Below, in pieces: positions 46,835-59,039 of a stretch of 64,000 bases of DNA. The notes under the pieces are model-generated. The model saw only the letters and a list, made by a program, of their open reading frames with translations. It was not told the origin of the DNA and did not search any database. This DNA is from Sipunculus nudus (taxonomy: Eukaryota > Annelida > Sipuncula > Golfingiida > Sipunculidae). Each line of letters starts with the position of its first letter. Positions within the stretch are counted from its first letter, which is position 1. The translations under genes were made by a program, and so were the position numbers. Location of the stretch: NCBI GenBank assembly GCA_026874595.1, contig CM049316.1, positions 59,529,676 to 59,593,675 on the forward strand, in the 5' to 3' direction.

Positions 46835-46981
46835 ATGGTTGAACAGAGCGGAGCCGGTAGGCGGATAGATTTAGAAATAAAGGATGGAGTGGCCCTCCTC
46901 ACAATTATCTCAACAACTGGGCTAAGAATTGATGTGAAAGTTTCCATGACGATTGGTTCCTTTAAGAATGTTTGCAATTGA
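46835..46981 (+). pseudogene. Truncated plus-strand isomerase 5' end (E5)
   Basis: ATG then VEQSGAGRRIDLEIKDGVAL and LTI, clearly homologous to the E1 N-terminus (VTMEITDGVAVLTM) but on the opposite strand and more diverged. At 46915 it runs into the sequence that begins the next duplication unit and stops soon after. Only the first ~24 codons are isomerase. The rest of the gene was removed by the duplication breakpoint. Confidence 0.75.
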
Positions 46982-46999
46982 ATTTGAAATGTCGTTAAA

Positions 47000-48808
47000 A
47001 ATCATGTGGAATATTGCCGCATAAATTTATTGAAACCAACGTTAGGTTTCATACACTTTAGCAAAATTTTGGTGAGTTGAGTGGAGACTTTTGAGCTATA
47101 TACCTGTGCAGGTTTACCTTGTTATGCATTCGCCAGTTGCGGCAAAAAAATCGTTATAAACTTGCATATCAATAAAAAATGTTAATTTGTAGTTAGACTC
47201 TAATACTGAGAAAAACAATTAGCGTTATGGTCTAAATTTTAAAAGCAGTATTATTCTCGATGTAGAAACCAACATTTTTTTTCCAAGGGCTATTTTCACA
47301 AAGAGACCATTTGCAAATGATGCATGCACAGTACTCACAGATATGTAAAAGAGCTTAAGGGTATATTTCACTAATTCTTTAATCATATGGGAATGTTTTG
47401 AAATTAAAAAAAAAGAACTGAGTTTCAAAACTCTGAAGATATCAGGGTTTGCAAATAATAATTGGAAAATCGTGTACAGTGAGATTTCGCCTGATGAGCA
47501 CCTCGCTATCACGACTACCAACGACAACACGATCACTTTTTTGTCCCTAACTTATCTAATGTCAATCATAATAAAAACGTCCCGCTAACCCAACCACCTC
47601 GCTAACAAAACCACTTTGGCTTCTCCCGCAGGTGGTCGTGGTAGTGAAATTTCACTGTACTGTTTATAATTAACGTGAACATTATATATTACGATTAATA
47701 ACATGCAAATGTTACATTTATACCTGAAACGTAAATGAGGATTTAGATAAAAAAATGGTGAATTTCGAGAATAAGTGCTTACATAGGAAACAATATGTTT
47801 CACACCATGCATAATCAATAAAAGTTTTCATAATTTTTAGTCTCCACTGAATATTTGAAAACAGTTCAAATGTGATAACAAGCCTATTTTTTCGACGTGG
47901 GGAGTATTATGGTATACCCACCGTCCGTCCGTTAACGTTAACCTTTAGTGTCTCCGCGATAATTTAACGGTGATTTGATGGATTTTTCGCGAAACTCACC
48001 ATACGCACTGACCATCAAATTATCTCTCCCGAGTTTAAATATGGGCAACGTCCACGCATATTAAATAAGGCCACGGGTCACTCGGCTACTTTGTGGTGTC
48101 GCCGCGATAACTTACGAAGAATATGAAGGATTTTGATAAACCTCATCAGAAATGTTGATCAATAAAATATCTCGTAGAAGTTCGATTTCCAGCGAAATCC
48201 ATGCATATTTTGTGAGGTCAGAGGTCACTGCACTTTGTAGGTACCTTGGTGACTTACAAAAATCCTATGATTTTACATGGACCTCATTATACATATGGTC
48301 GTGAGGTTTGTCATAGACTGTTTGTAAAAATCATGTTTAATATTAAAAAGAACAGTCCATTATTTTTATGTACAAAAACATTTGAGAGACATGTGCAAGT
48401 TCTAAAAGTCCTTGTGATATAAACACATTATAGCAAGCGCAGTACTGGTTGTCTATCATGTAACGATTCTTTATGGTACCTCTCAGTAGATAAAGTGTAG
48501 ATTGGCATTGCATGGATTACAAAACGATTCTCAATAACATAACGTATGTAGAGTCAATGTTATGGCTAGGTTTATTGAAAATCTGCCGTTCAAATAAAAA
48601 CGTTGTTGTTACCATGTGTATGATTCTCATCGAATTCCTACCTCCCTTTCAGATTACATGACTGCTTTGCATGTATATACATAATCCTTCGCCATTGATA
48701 ACCCAAATATGAATTATCTATTCATTATATAGAAAACGACCAATTATCGGTATAACTGATCAGACAGTAGAAAATTGCATCCCATAACCCGGTTTAACTA
48801 TAGTATTG
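47000..48808. other. Non-coding; unit start block and a dispersed repeat
   Basis: 47000-47200 matches 32100-32300 and 47500-47860 matches 34530-34860. At 47890-48260 two or three phrases of the type CGCGATAACTTACGAAGAAT/GATTTGATGGATTTTTCGCG form a dispersed repeat of a kind common in invertebrates. No gene. Confidence 0.45.
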
Positions 48809-51350
48809 TCATAATCTGGCCTTATTTTCGAGGTCCTTCATCTTTCTCTTTATAGAAGCCTTTTCCTGCTGATAGGTGCGGACAGTGCTTTTATAAAAGC
48901 ACAGCTTCATGTTTCTCAAGCTGTCTCGCTTTATATCCCCGAGCTGAGCTGTCAGCCTTTATTCAGGTTTATTGCTCGTGACAACAGCACCCCCTGGCTG
49001 TAGACATCTTTGATTATACGAGCGTCCTTTGCCTCTGGTCCGGTAAGGCGAACGCCGAGGACCACCATATCAATCAGAGTAGACTATAGATATATGCTAG
49101 ACTTCGGTACATTATTTCTGTGGAGATATAAAATTTTCTTTCAGAATACAAAACAGAGTTTGTTATGTCCGAATTTGAAAAACTAAACGGAGAAGTAGAG
49201 ACTATTCGCTAATAAACCTTGGTTACGGGATCTGACCCAAGATACTAAAGGGCATTGCTTTCAGGGATACGTGACATTAGAGCTAATTTGTCTCTGTCCT
49301 TCCTGGCCTGACTTACGCATGAGCTTCTGATCCCAGCTGAATAACTACATATATATATATATAATCAAATCATTACAAGTTCATTTATAGTGAAAGCTGG
49401 GAAGTATACCCTTTCTGAAGAGTAAAATATATTCTGTTTTAAGCTAGTACCAATACTCTAGTAGAATACTTATGTTAGCAATGTTAGCATTGTTCATACA
49501 CCCGGTTGTTTGAATCACGTGAATCTGCATACCTTTACATTTTGGATGATAGTCTGACTTAAACAAATATATTTCTTTTCCTGGTCATTTTTTTTGTTTG
49601 GAAATTGTATTTGCCTGGTTTGCACTTGGTCAAATTTAATTTTACTTGTACTCCCGTAGTCTTTCATCAAGTATGGTAAAATATGTATATTTCTCACTGA
49701 AGCATTTTCAGTCATACTTCAGTTTGACATCTACAAAAAAGTGTATTGGTATGGTACTTATACTTAATGTTCATGGAATTATACTCAAGTAACGATCTTG
49801 GTACACAGAGGCTATAACTTTTGTATTTTGATAGATACCTGCACATGAAGTTTGAATAAAATGTATAATTCTTAAATTACTATACAAATAGTTTCAAGTT
49901 ACTTTTATACCTCATTATTTTAGCAAACATACTCGCAATATTCAAATCAAGAAAAACTTCATTAACAGAGAACCATCCCCGGTTCTGTCTCTTCAATTCT
50001 TGGTTATATGACATTGCAAGCATTACTCCTTCTGCCAAGTCGCAAAATATAATAAGCTTCTTTCCTGGGCCATGCATAATATTTTTTTTTAGATTATATT
50101 TAGAAGATTTTGCCTACAGGCATGTCTGAGAAAAGTAGACAGGCTGACAGACAAACAGACACTACTATATCAATACTTAGCCGTCATAACTCTCTATATT
50201 CAGTTGGTTTCCTCCTCTGTCCATGGTCATCACGGCCATCCCGTCTGTTATCTCGATGGTGACGCAGCTTCTCTCATCGCTCTAGGCCGCCATCTTTCTT
50301 TGGTGCACATGAGCAGTTAAAAAAATAGAAAAGAGGAGAAAAAAGTTAAGTATACTGTGGATAGGCATATGTCGCTATCATGTATCTATTCTGAAATTTA
50401 TAACTGGACATTGAAACACAGGTTTACAGGCATGAACAATGATGAACAGTTACCTATATACAAGGACTATTAGTGTAATAATTAATATTGTTATTTTTAT
50501 AGAACCCTAAATCTACAAACTAGATGTATCAGTGACAAACTTTGTTTTCGTGAACACCTCCCCGTAATAAGCGTTTGACTGTCGTTCCTAATGAAAAGGT
50601 TCCACATTTTGATTTGCGTACAATTGGCATTTTTTCCTTTTTTTTCAAAACTAAACCACATGAACAAGTTTGTATGCGAATCAAGTAATACCCCCCGGAC
50701 TATAAGATAAAGCTTTTGTTCTTATTAATATTGTTTATTAGTTGTTGTATATTGTTTGTCAATGCAACTGACCGACACTTTGATAAAGAACTCTGCATCT
50801 GTAAACAAAAGTTTATACATGACAATTAGCTTTGTTTTGAAATTGCCTACGTATGAGATGAAGTTGATATTCAGAACGAACGTGAAAGGATTCTCTTCCT
50901 CCCCAAACAACAAAATAGTTTATCTCTCCCGGACTGGAGAAATATGACATTAAAAAAAATCATCTACATATAGGATAATATTCCTACTGTGGCGCGTGTA
51001 GGAAGTACAGAGAAAGACTTATCGTGTATGGACGCGATAAATTGCACGAGATACTGTGGCGTACACTTGGGATAATTTTTGCAAGTGCACGTAATACCAG
51101 ATTTATCGTCTTCGCGCAAACATATAATCGCATGCGCTAACTATAATTTTCACGTGCGCAGGCGATAATTAGTCATGCAAGCACAAGACCTCATTTGAGA
51201 AAATATTCCATATTCCAGTCCCCTCTATGTCAGAGAGGTTATCGAACTTTTTATTCTTTAATGTGTTTTCTTTTTGTACGTGTGTTACGCGGATTGCTGC
51301 ATTTTAAAGCGGGTTTCTCTGGTTTGACCTATATTTAATCATATATAACT
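48780..51350. repeat. Inverted duplication, left arm
   Basis: Reverse-complement partner of 59040-61440 throughout, including E3/E4 and the GATAAATTGCACGAGATACT block. The spacer is about 7.7 kb. Confidence 0.9.
48809..50293 (-). pseudogene. Isomerase copy E3 (broken, lacks exon 2)
   Basis: Exon 1 at 50175-50293 starts with ATG but has TAG as codon 4, then reads CVTIEITDGMAVMTMDRGGN. Exon 3 at about 49911-50046 reads EGVMLAMSYNQELKRQNRGW and NEVFLDLNIASMFAKIM. Exon 4 at 48809-49117 has an ~18-base insertion, a stop in the CQPS region and a shift, but still ends in KARL, a PTS1-like tripeptide. No exon 2 lies between exons 1 and 3, which are only about 130 bases apart. It is the minus-strand arm of the inverted duplication with E4. 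Confidence 0.85.
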
Positions 51351-53170
51351 AAAATATATAAAACAACATGTCCACTTGCCTTCCGGCAAAACAAAACAAA
51401 TCTTTAGAGTTCGGGATAAGGGTTAGTTATTCCAGAGTGTACCTATATTGGAAAGAAAAACTTTCCCTTTGGCTTATATATGCATGTCTTTTGTGAAACC
51501 TGAAAGATGTTTAGGATAAGGGTATAGGGATTTCAGGCAGGTCACTAATATTGTATTTTTACCGAGCTTAAGATGTGACATATACATAAACAGAGAGACC
51601 ACAGACATGGTGTTATAGACAGGTACTTAACGAGTAAATCACGATGATATTTGACGTCGCCACTAAATTCTTGTGACACAACTCCTTTGATCAGAAATGC
51701 TTGTTGTTTTGTCTTTAAGTTTTGAAAAAAGATGCCTGAGGACTTCTACAATATTTGGAAGTTTCTAGAACTGTATATTGCAGCGCAGCATATCAGAAAG
51801 TACGCCAGTGTATAGCCAGCCGGTGGACTCGTCCCTGTGGAAATCACTTAAGGGACGATCTTGGGCCAAGTCGCGTATGCCAGCCCCAATGTATAAAGGA
51901 CCAGTCAAAAATAAATATAATAAAGTTTAAAGAATAAATGATATATCCAAATCTGAACCATATATGATACACAGGGAACCAACAAATTTATTTTCACTGA
52001 AGTTGGGCCAACGATAAATTTAACAAAAATCTTTGGCATGTTCTGATTATTGTACACGGAGTAACAGCCAAATAAATCAACAAACTCATTGAATCAAAAA
52101 CTCCAAAACCCATAACTTAAATATGAAAAATTGATTGTCACATTTATTAAAATTCAATTTTCATAAAAATGGGAGGAATGAATAAAACACACATAAGAAA
52201 CACTCCGTCAGGTGTTAAGAACATATATCATACATCGGCTGCTTAGGTCAAACGGTCCCCTCTCCCCTTTGCCACTTCCCCTTTTATATACAACGTACAT
52301 TGTGATATTGTTTTATACGCAGCTGATACACTGATACATCCTTGCATGTAAAGTTTAAATTTTAATTATTGACTCGTTACGGCAGTACATGACTGAAAGG
52401 GACCAAAGGCAAATAAAATAACCTATTTAAACTTATCTGCCGTATTTACATTACCTAGTACTTGAATTTGAATTTGTATTTAATGACATATTATAGAGAT
52501 TAAGGGACATTTCCCATCATTCCATGGTGATTAATTAAATGTATGATAAATTAATATATATAAATGAATATATTGATATATATATAATGTATGCTGCACA
52601 CTCGGATTAAACGCACTTATTTTCAGACACTCCTTAATGCAACGATGAATATTTATTACGAAATCAAACTCCTCTCAGATATTAAGTGCAACCTTACACC
52701 GCACTTGCGCATTATATTTCCATAATTATTTCCAATGGAAATCCGACACAAGAAAATATACTGATCACGCCACATTGCCAACAACAGCTAAATAGTATTA
52801 TGTTAAGTAAGTAAATAACAATATGTAGAACAAAATGTTTAACGCGCCATTTTTATGCAAGAGCATGTACTTGTATATTCTGCCGATCTCCATAACAGTC
52901 GTGTTATAAAATAGGTATACTGTATCTTGTTCGCCTCCGCCTGGAGGGTATGCGATCATTCCAGTTCGTGAGTATGTGTGTTTTTGTGTGAATGTGTTTG
53001 TTCACAGCATAATTCATAACATGTAATCATGAACAGAATCTCATGAAATTATCAGGGCACTTCGGGAATGCGTTCTGGAAGAAAAAAATAGATTATGGTG
53101 TTGATCCAGCATCTTAGACGGATTCTGGAGCGTCAACAAGAAATATACAAAACTGTACGGTCATTTATGG
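50295..53170. other. Duplicated non-coding block
   Basis: 50.3-51.35 kb is part of the inverted duplication. 51.25-53.17 kb matches 35.2-37.34 kb. No gene beyond shadows. Confidence 0.5.
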
Positions 53171-53174
53171 CACG

Positions 53175-53400
53175 ATTGTATACGACCTCTGGCGGAAGGT
53201 TGGGCTTGCGTCCGGGAGTGCCTCATTGTTATTGGTCAAATCTAATGGTTTAAGAATCTTGGCCCAGATTGACAGAATGCCATATGGCGTGATACACGAC
53301 AAATGCTCCATGTGCAAACAGTAGATAAATGAAATGAATCAGAGAAAGGAATGCAATGAGGTCGCTGAGTGCAAGAGAATGCAGCCTACTGAGGAAAGAC
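53175..53400. other. Unit 2 replacement of isomerase exon 4
   Basis: Between the matches to 37340 and 40270 of unit 1, unit 2 has only about 220 unrelated bases. Exon 4 of E2 is therefore absent. Confidence 0.65.
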
Positions 53401-53596
53401 TATTTTCTTGACGCTGATGAGGAAATACCGAAAGTGACGTCATTAGATACGTGAAATCTGAACACAAGGTTGGATAGCCATCTGGTAAAAATTAATGTTA
53501 CAACTGTGCTAGTCACAAATGCAATGACTATGCGCTCACTCTAAATGTATAAAATTTTAGCTCTTGATAAAACATTTCAATTTTCGGGACTTGTAC

Positions 53597-56500
53597 CTCA
53601 TTATTTCAGCAATCATTCCCGAAATAGCCATATCAAGGTGAACCTGGTTAAGGGAGAACCATCCCCGGTCCTGTCTCATCAGCCGATGGTCATGTGACAT
53701 TGCAAGGATTACACCACCGCCAAACACGTGACCTGCAAGAAAAATATTATACTGTATCAACGAAAGCTACTTTATCAACCCCACCTCTCCTGCTATTTAA
53801 GTATCGCACATTTATCCTCGGGTATGTCATGCATGCACTATAAGAATTAACTATGTATTATCCTTTCTTGCGTATTTCATGTCGTTTCTGACTAATGTGG
53901 CATTTCTCGATTTATAGGCAATGTGAGAAAGACCTTTACTTAGGAAGTCCATAAACGGGCATGGCTCCGAGGCGTGGCTGCTGAGGAGTTACTCGATAAC
54001 GGTCGAGTGGCACCACCGTCAATAATAATAAAGATTTCCTGCTTGTAAGCAATCAGCATAGGTAAAGTTCCTTTTAAATTTAACGCTATTCCTTTACAAA
54101 AGTCATCAAAATTCGTTCATAACTTTTTGAATAATTTTGCCAACAAACGAACTAACCAACTACGACGAAAATATGAAGGAGTTATCATCAGCGACCCTAT
54201 TCGGCCATTCACATTTCAATTGGAATGGGCACGTCCGCTGAGCTGGGATAGCCTTCTCAAGCATGTTGACAAGTAGTAGGTTATACAGATGTGTCCGGAT
54301 AAAGTGCCGATAACTCCGATGTTACCTGATATTATCCCGATAGCATCCGGACACATCGGGACACATTGGTTATCGTTGTGACAATGCTACAGACCGCGGA
54401 CACCATTGGCCAGGAGTGAACCCTGTTTATAGGAGACCATATGTAACCCACAAACAGAAAAATTAAAAGAGGAAACACTTTACAAGCAAACTGACAACTC
54501 ACCATTAATAGCCGCAGTGGTGGGTACTGGGAAGGCCATCACCCTCATATAAAGATTTAAGTACAATTCGTTGTTTTTAAGTGCTGTCATGGAATCAGCA
54601 CATCCCCGCCATTTAACATACTATTGGAGTAAAACTTCCCAAGTCCTGTGGTCTCCAGAGCCTTCATGGAGGAGACTCTGAATGCACAAGATAACATACT
54701 GAATAAAATTCTTTTATAAGTTCAGCGCAACCTCTTCTAGGGACAATTCACGTTATTCTCCTCATTATTTTTGTTCTTTTCATAACCTCCACAGAGTAGT
54801 ATTCTCTATAAAGTGGGCACTTTTCCCCAGTCCCCCGGGTGTCCGTCCATATTATAAAGGGTTCACTGTAATTAAGAATATAGGAGTATTCATTATTTAC
54901 TACAACCACACAATCTTTCTCAGCGCCATGTATATTTTTATTTTTTTTTTTTCATGTGTATGGATTATGCTACCTTTGTTCCATTTCTCTGCGGGCTCAT
55001 CGCACATTTCCGGCGTTCAGAATAGTTCGTGAGAGAATGATTTCGTTGATTTTGTAACAGGCTAGTTCCATCATATTTAAAGCGGCCTAACCGCCTATAA
55101 AGCATGTTGAATTAACACGGAAAATAGCGTATTATCTTTGGAATAAATGTGTTACCTGCCGTAGGCTTACTTCTGTACACGAGTGTTAAAAACAGTTGAC
55201 CGGGCTCGATCCCAGGCTTTAATATAAGCACGGCGTGTGGGATTCCATGCATCGCCCGGCCACAATCAGGAGATGTCCTGACTGTCTTGTCCTTAAAAGT
55301 AATTCATGTTCCCGCTGGTGTTATCATCTAATGTTACGGTGATACACGGGCTTACACTGTGCTGCCCGTGCCATTTCAGCTAAGGCACCGTTAAAATCCG
55401 TTGCCACAGGTTCTTCAGTGAGTTTACATTCGGCCCATGGACCGTAATATCTATTAGCAGAGATGTATTAGGGGACATGAAGGTCCATGTATGCCTAGTG
55501 GTGGACTAGTTTGGACTTCTCTTTGTTTAGGGTCTATCGCGCATGCGCGAATTCAGAGCTCCGGTGAGGCGGCCTGGTTTTTTTTAAAGAAATTAGTATT
55601 AACTAAATGAATCCGAATTCAGTTGCATTACTTTCAAGATGGTTTATTCATGGCAAATTTTCATTTCACCCAACGCGTGTTTAGATAAACAAAGTGTAAT
55701 GTCTGGAGCCCCGCAGCTACAAACATAAATTTAAACAGGAATATTGATCACACGACTGGTATGTAATTTAAGCTAGTTTTTTATGCGACAAGAGAGTATT
55801 TCCATTTTTATGAGATTACATCATGATCAGAAAATCTTCACACATAAACATTTATGTAAATGTGTAATTATTTATACAAGTGACCCATGGACCATGACAA
55901 TTAGCTGACATTGACATACAGGTAATGCATGTATTAATTATTGTTGTTATGATCGGGTAAAAAGTAATTATATAGGAACCATGAACAATGGGAAGAATGA
56001 CTTTCATTGTTCTGACTTTCAAGGCGCTTAAATAATGTTTTTTTTTCCCGATAGCTCGCAGAATATAATACATGGTCACTTATTTCATGTTCCCAACGAC
56101 ATTTACCTCCTTGAATGTCACGTTTAAAGATTCTAGGCCCAACAGATACAATTTGTGTCCATCTGACCCTTGGTGTTCCAATTCATGTTTTCTGCCAGTG
56201 GCTCGCAGAATAAGGATCACCAAGACATAATTTCGGGCTTTCTGAGATGCTTGAAAATTTAAGAAAGTTAATTTATTGCAAAGGTATTGAAATAGTATAT
56301 TGCACAACTGATACCACGGATTTTCAATAATACATGCGTCGGAAGACTATACGAGTCCATTAATCATTATATATCATTTCCTTTGTATCCCATTTTTGCC
56401 TCTGACGCAACGTGACAATGAGAAAATTTAATTTATGGCTCATTTAACAGCCGGTTGGTTTTTATAATCATGCTTATCGCAGTGACGCAGCAAGAATTAC

Positions 56501-56721
56501 AGTTGGGGGCAAAATACAACTATCAGTTGTTTATATTCTATCTGAAGTCCCTTAGAGTTTTGATTGAACGAATTTAACATTTCTGCCTGGTCCAGTGCGT
56601 CCATTATCTGTGTTAAACTTTCTATGTTCAGTAGGTTTTCTCCTCTATTTATGGTCACCACGGCCACCCCATCCGTTATCTCCATGGTGACGCCATCTCC
56701 CTCACCGCCCTGGACCGCCAT
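53597..56721 (-). pseudogene. Isomerase copy E2 (frameshift, Glu->Gln, no exon 4)
   Basis: Exon 1 56721-56579 reads MAVQGGEGDGVTMEITDGVA and is open. Exon 2 54677-54503 is 175 bases, four fewer than in E1: GGAT is missing after YSN, which shifts the frame. Exon 3 53732-53597 is open (HVFGGGVILAMSHDHRLMRQ, DRGWFSLNQVHLDM). Its NQV replaces the NEV that carries the presumed catalytic Glu. No exon 4 follows. The splice sites are still canonical or near so (donor of exon 1 is AAT|GTTAAA). Non-functional as an isomerase. Confidence 0.85.
55080..55590. mobile_element. ~510-bp insertion in E2 intron 1, partly the 490-bp element
   Basis: Absent from the E1 intron (44130-44180). Its first ~240 bases match the element at 12605 and 25439 (GCCTATAAAGCATGTTGAATT, ACAGTTGACCGGGC). 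The rest is unrelated to those copies. Confidence 0.6.
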
Positions 56722-57436
56722 TTCTCCCGTCTATCTCCGTTACAGGTAACCAGGTAAATGAATGCTAAGTGTACTATGTACTGTGACTGTGACATGCGTG
56801 TGAATATATTACCGGGTTTTATTAGAGCCAGCTATTCACCTACCTTACTTATATATAAATTGTGATTTCTGTCTTACTGTGCGTTCATATTGATGAGCTG
56901 TAGCTATTTTCTGCCAAGAAACATCTTACAATGCATTTCTGCAAGATGTTTGACTTTGTTTTTTCAACCTGTTAGCAAACACGGAGCATGCCAAAGGTGC
57001 CAAACAGAAAAAAATAAACATGTAACTAAAACTGTTGGTTGCATGCGTGAAGAATTCGAAAGGCCACTTATAGAGGCAAAACAACATTTTCACACCTTTT
57101 GTTCGTCTGACCAAGGACTTTCTTATAAACCCCTTGGTTTGTCTTACTCCAGATGTCCTTGTTGAATGTGTCATGGTTACTTTTGAGGCCCACACATGCA
57201 TGGATATAAACAAAACGAACAGTATTTGCAACCTGGAATCGACGTGTTCTGGCCTATTTTATGAACTGTTCAATTGATTATATTTAGTTAATAGTCCTCA
57301 CACTTTGGAAAAGGCCCCTTGAAACGTTTTAAATATATGTGTGCTTTCTCGGTGAATAATCGCCCAGATGCGAGGGTTTACTCTCGAAATATATAAACAC
57401 GAAATTAATGAAAGAATGACATTATGAATAGGCTTA

Positions 57437-57501
<65 letters not shown>

Positions 57502-57625
57502 GTGTGGGAGAAGTAATTGTCATATGTGACAAACTATTCAAATCAGAGAATTGTAAAGGTAAAAAAGTGACTATTTATCAACAACTTAATAAGCAATATC
57601 AATATATATATTTATAAGCAGCTGG

Positions 57626-57661
<36 letters not shown>

Positions 57662-58256
57662 GTATATATTTATATATGTATATATATATTTACAAATATA
57701 TATATGTATATATTTATATTTATACATGTATATGTGTATGTATAAAATGTAATATTAAGACTTATTTTTAGTAAAAAAATAATTCTATTCTTCCTCTAAA
57801 CAAGGGAAAATTTATTCTTCCACATCAGAGAGATATTATAATTCTTTTTATTCTTGAAGCACGATTCTTTTTTTTCTTTCCAACAAAACAAAGAGTATTT
57901 ATAGCTAACATGAAAAAAATGTACCCTCCAGGCTTCTCAGCATCCACTCCTAAAGTGTGCAGAAATAAATGAAGGCGTGAGACAAGTAATTTTCAATTGA
58001 ATTGTATCAGTCAATTAAATATTTTTTTTGATAGGAAATATTTGAAAAGAAACCTTCTTAGGCCTTTAAATATAAAACTGAAACGTCAAATTATTATTGA
58101 CTTGGGGGAGAGGTCTATTTTAGTTATTAATGTTGCCGCCATATGACGACACATTGACAAAACCAGCAAGCACCACGCTCGTTGGATGAGGCTTATCACA
58201 TGACTCGGTATGGTGTAAATATTTGATCATATGACATATACAGTAAGGCAACAATC
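56722..58256. promoter_or_regulatory. Head-to-head intergenic region, unit 2
   Basis: Paralog of 45707-46834, enlarged by (TA)n at 57439-57497 and a mixed TATATA/TATATTTATA tract at 57600-57740. No gene. Confidence 0.35.
57439..57740. repeat. (TA)n and compound AT microsatellites
   Basis: A pure TA run at 57439-57497, then at 57600-57740 a compound tract of TATATA, TATATTTATA and TGTATATA words. Confidence 0.9.
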
Positions 58257-58328
58257 ATGGTTGAACGGAGGGTTCAGGGATTTCAGGCAGGTCACTTATA
58301 TTGCGTTTTTACCGAGTTTAAGATGTGA
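58257..58328 (+). pseudogene. Truncated plus-strand isomerase start, unit 2
   Basis: The leader GGCAACAATC and ATGGTTGAACGGAG match 46825-46848. At 58272 the sequence switches to the block found at 35448 and 51508. Only five codons of the isomerase remain. Confidence 0.65.
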
Positions 58329-58838
58329 CATACTTAAACAGAGAGACCACATACATGCACGGTGTTATAGACAGGTACTTAACGATTGGATCTCTATGAT
58401 ATTTGACGGTGCCACTAAATCGTTGTGACACAACTCCTCTGATCAGAAATGCTTTTTGTTTGGTCTTTAAGTTTTGGAAAAGATGCCTGAGGACATCTTC
58501 AATATTTGGAAAGTTTCTACAAATGTCTATTGCAGCGCAACATATCAGAACGTACGCCAGTCTATATCCAGCCGGTGGACTCGTCCCATGGAAAATAACT
58601 CCCGGGACGATCTCGGACTAAGTTTCAACGGATGAAAGACCAGTCGAAAATAAATAGAATTACGTATAAAGAATAAATGATTTACCCACATCTGAACAAT
58701 ACTTGATACACAGGGAACATACCAATCTAATTTCACTGAAGTTGGGCCAAATTTCGCAAAAAATCCTTGGCATGTTCTGAATAATATTATCGCAGTAACA
58801 GCCAAATAAATCATCAAACTCTTTGAAAAAAACTGAAA

Positions 58839-58840
<2 letters not shown>
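58272..58840. repeat. Third copy of the 35.45/51.51-kb block
   Basis: GGGATTTCAGGCAGGTCAC through TTTGGCATGTTC-type words, direct orientation, matching 51508-52095 and 35448-36000. No gene. Confidence 0.75.

Positions 58841-58841
<1 letters not shown>

Positions 58842-58897
<56 letters not shown>
58842..58897. repeat. (TA)n microsatellite at the inversion boundary
   Basis: 56 bases of TA between the direct-orientation block (ending 58840) and the inverted arm (from about 59040). Confidence 0.95.
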
Positions 58898-58900
<3 letters not shown>

Positions 58901-59039
58901 ATATAGGACCGAAGTCGACCATGACTGATATTTTTCCAAAATAGGTACATTCTGGAATAATTTACCCTTATCCCCCAACTCTAAAGATTTGTTTTCCCGG
59001 AAGGAAAAGGGACGGGTTGTTATATATATGTTAATTACA

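Larger units (their letters stand above)
32014..46914. repeat. Isomerase segmental duplication, unit 1
   Basis: Homologous in order to 46915-58272: AACTGGGCTAAGAATTGAT at both starts, then the CAACGA-type block (34530 and 47505), the exon 1 scrap (34945 and 50175), the block 35.2-37.3 kb (51.2-53.2 kb), isomerase exons 3, 2 and 1, and the head-to-head ATG. Unit 1 additionally contains the hAT-like block, the foldback element in intron 3 and the 40.7-42.8 kb insertion. Unit 2 additionally contains E3 exons 3 and 4 and the insertion at 55.08-55.59 kb. Confidence 0.85.
46915..58272. repeat. Isomerase segmental duplication, unit 2
   Basis: Partner of 32014-46914 (see there). Starts inside E5 and ends inside the equivalent plus-strand start at 58257, so the breakpoint was reused. 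Confidence 0.8.
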
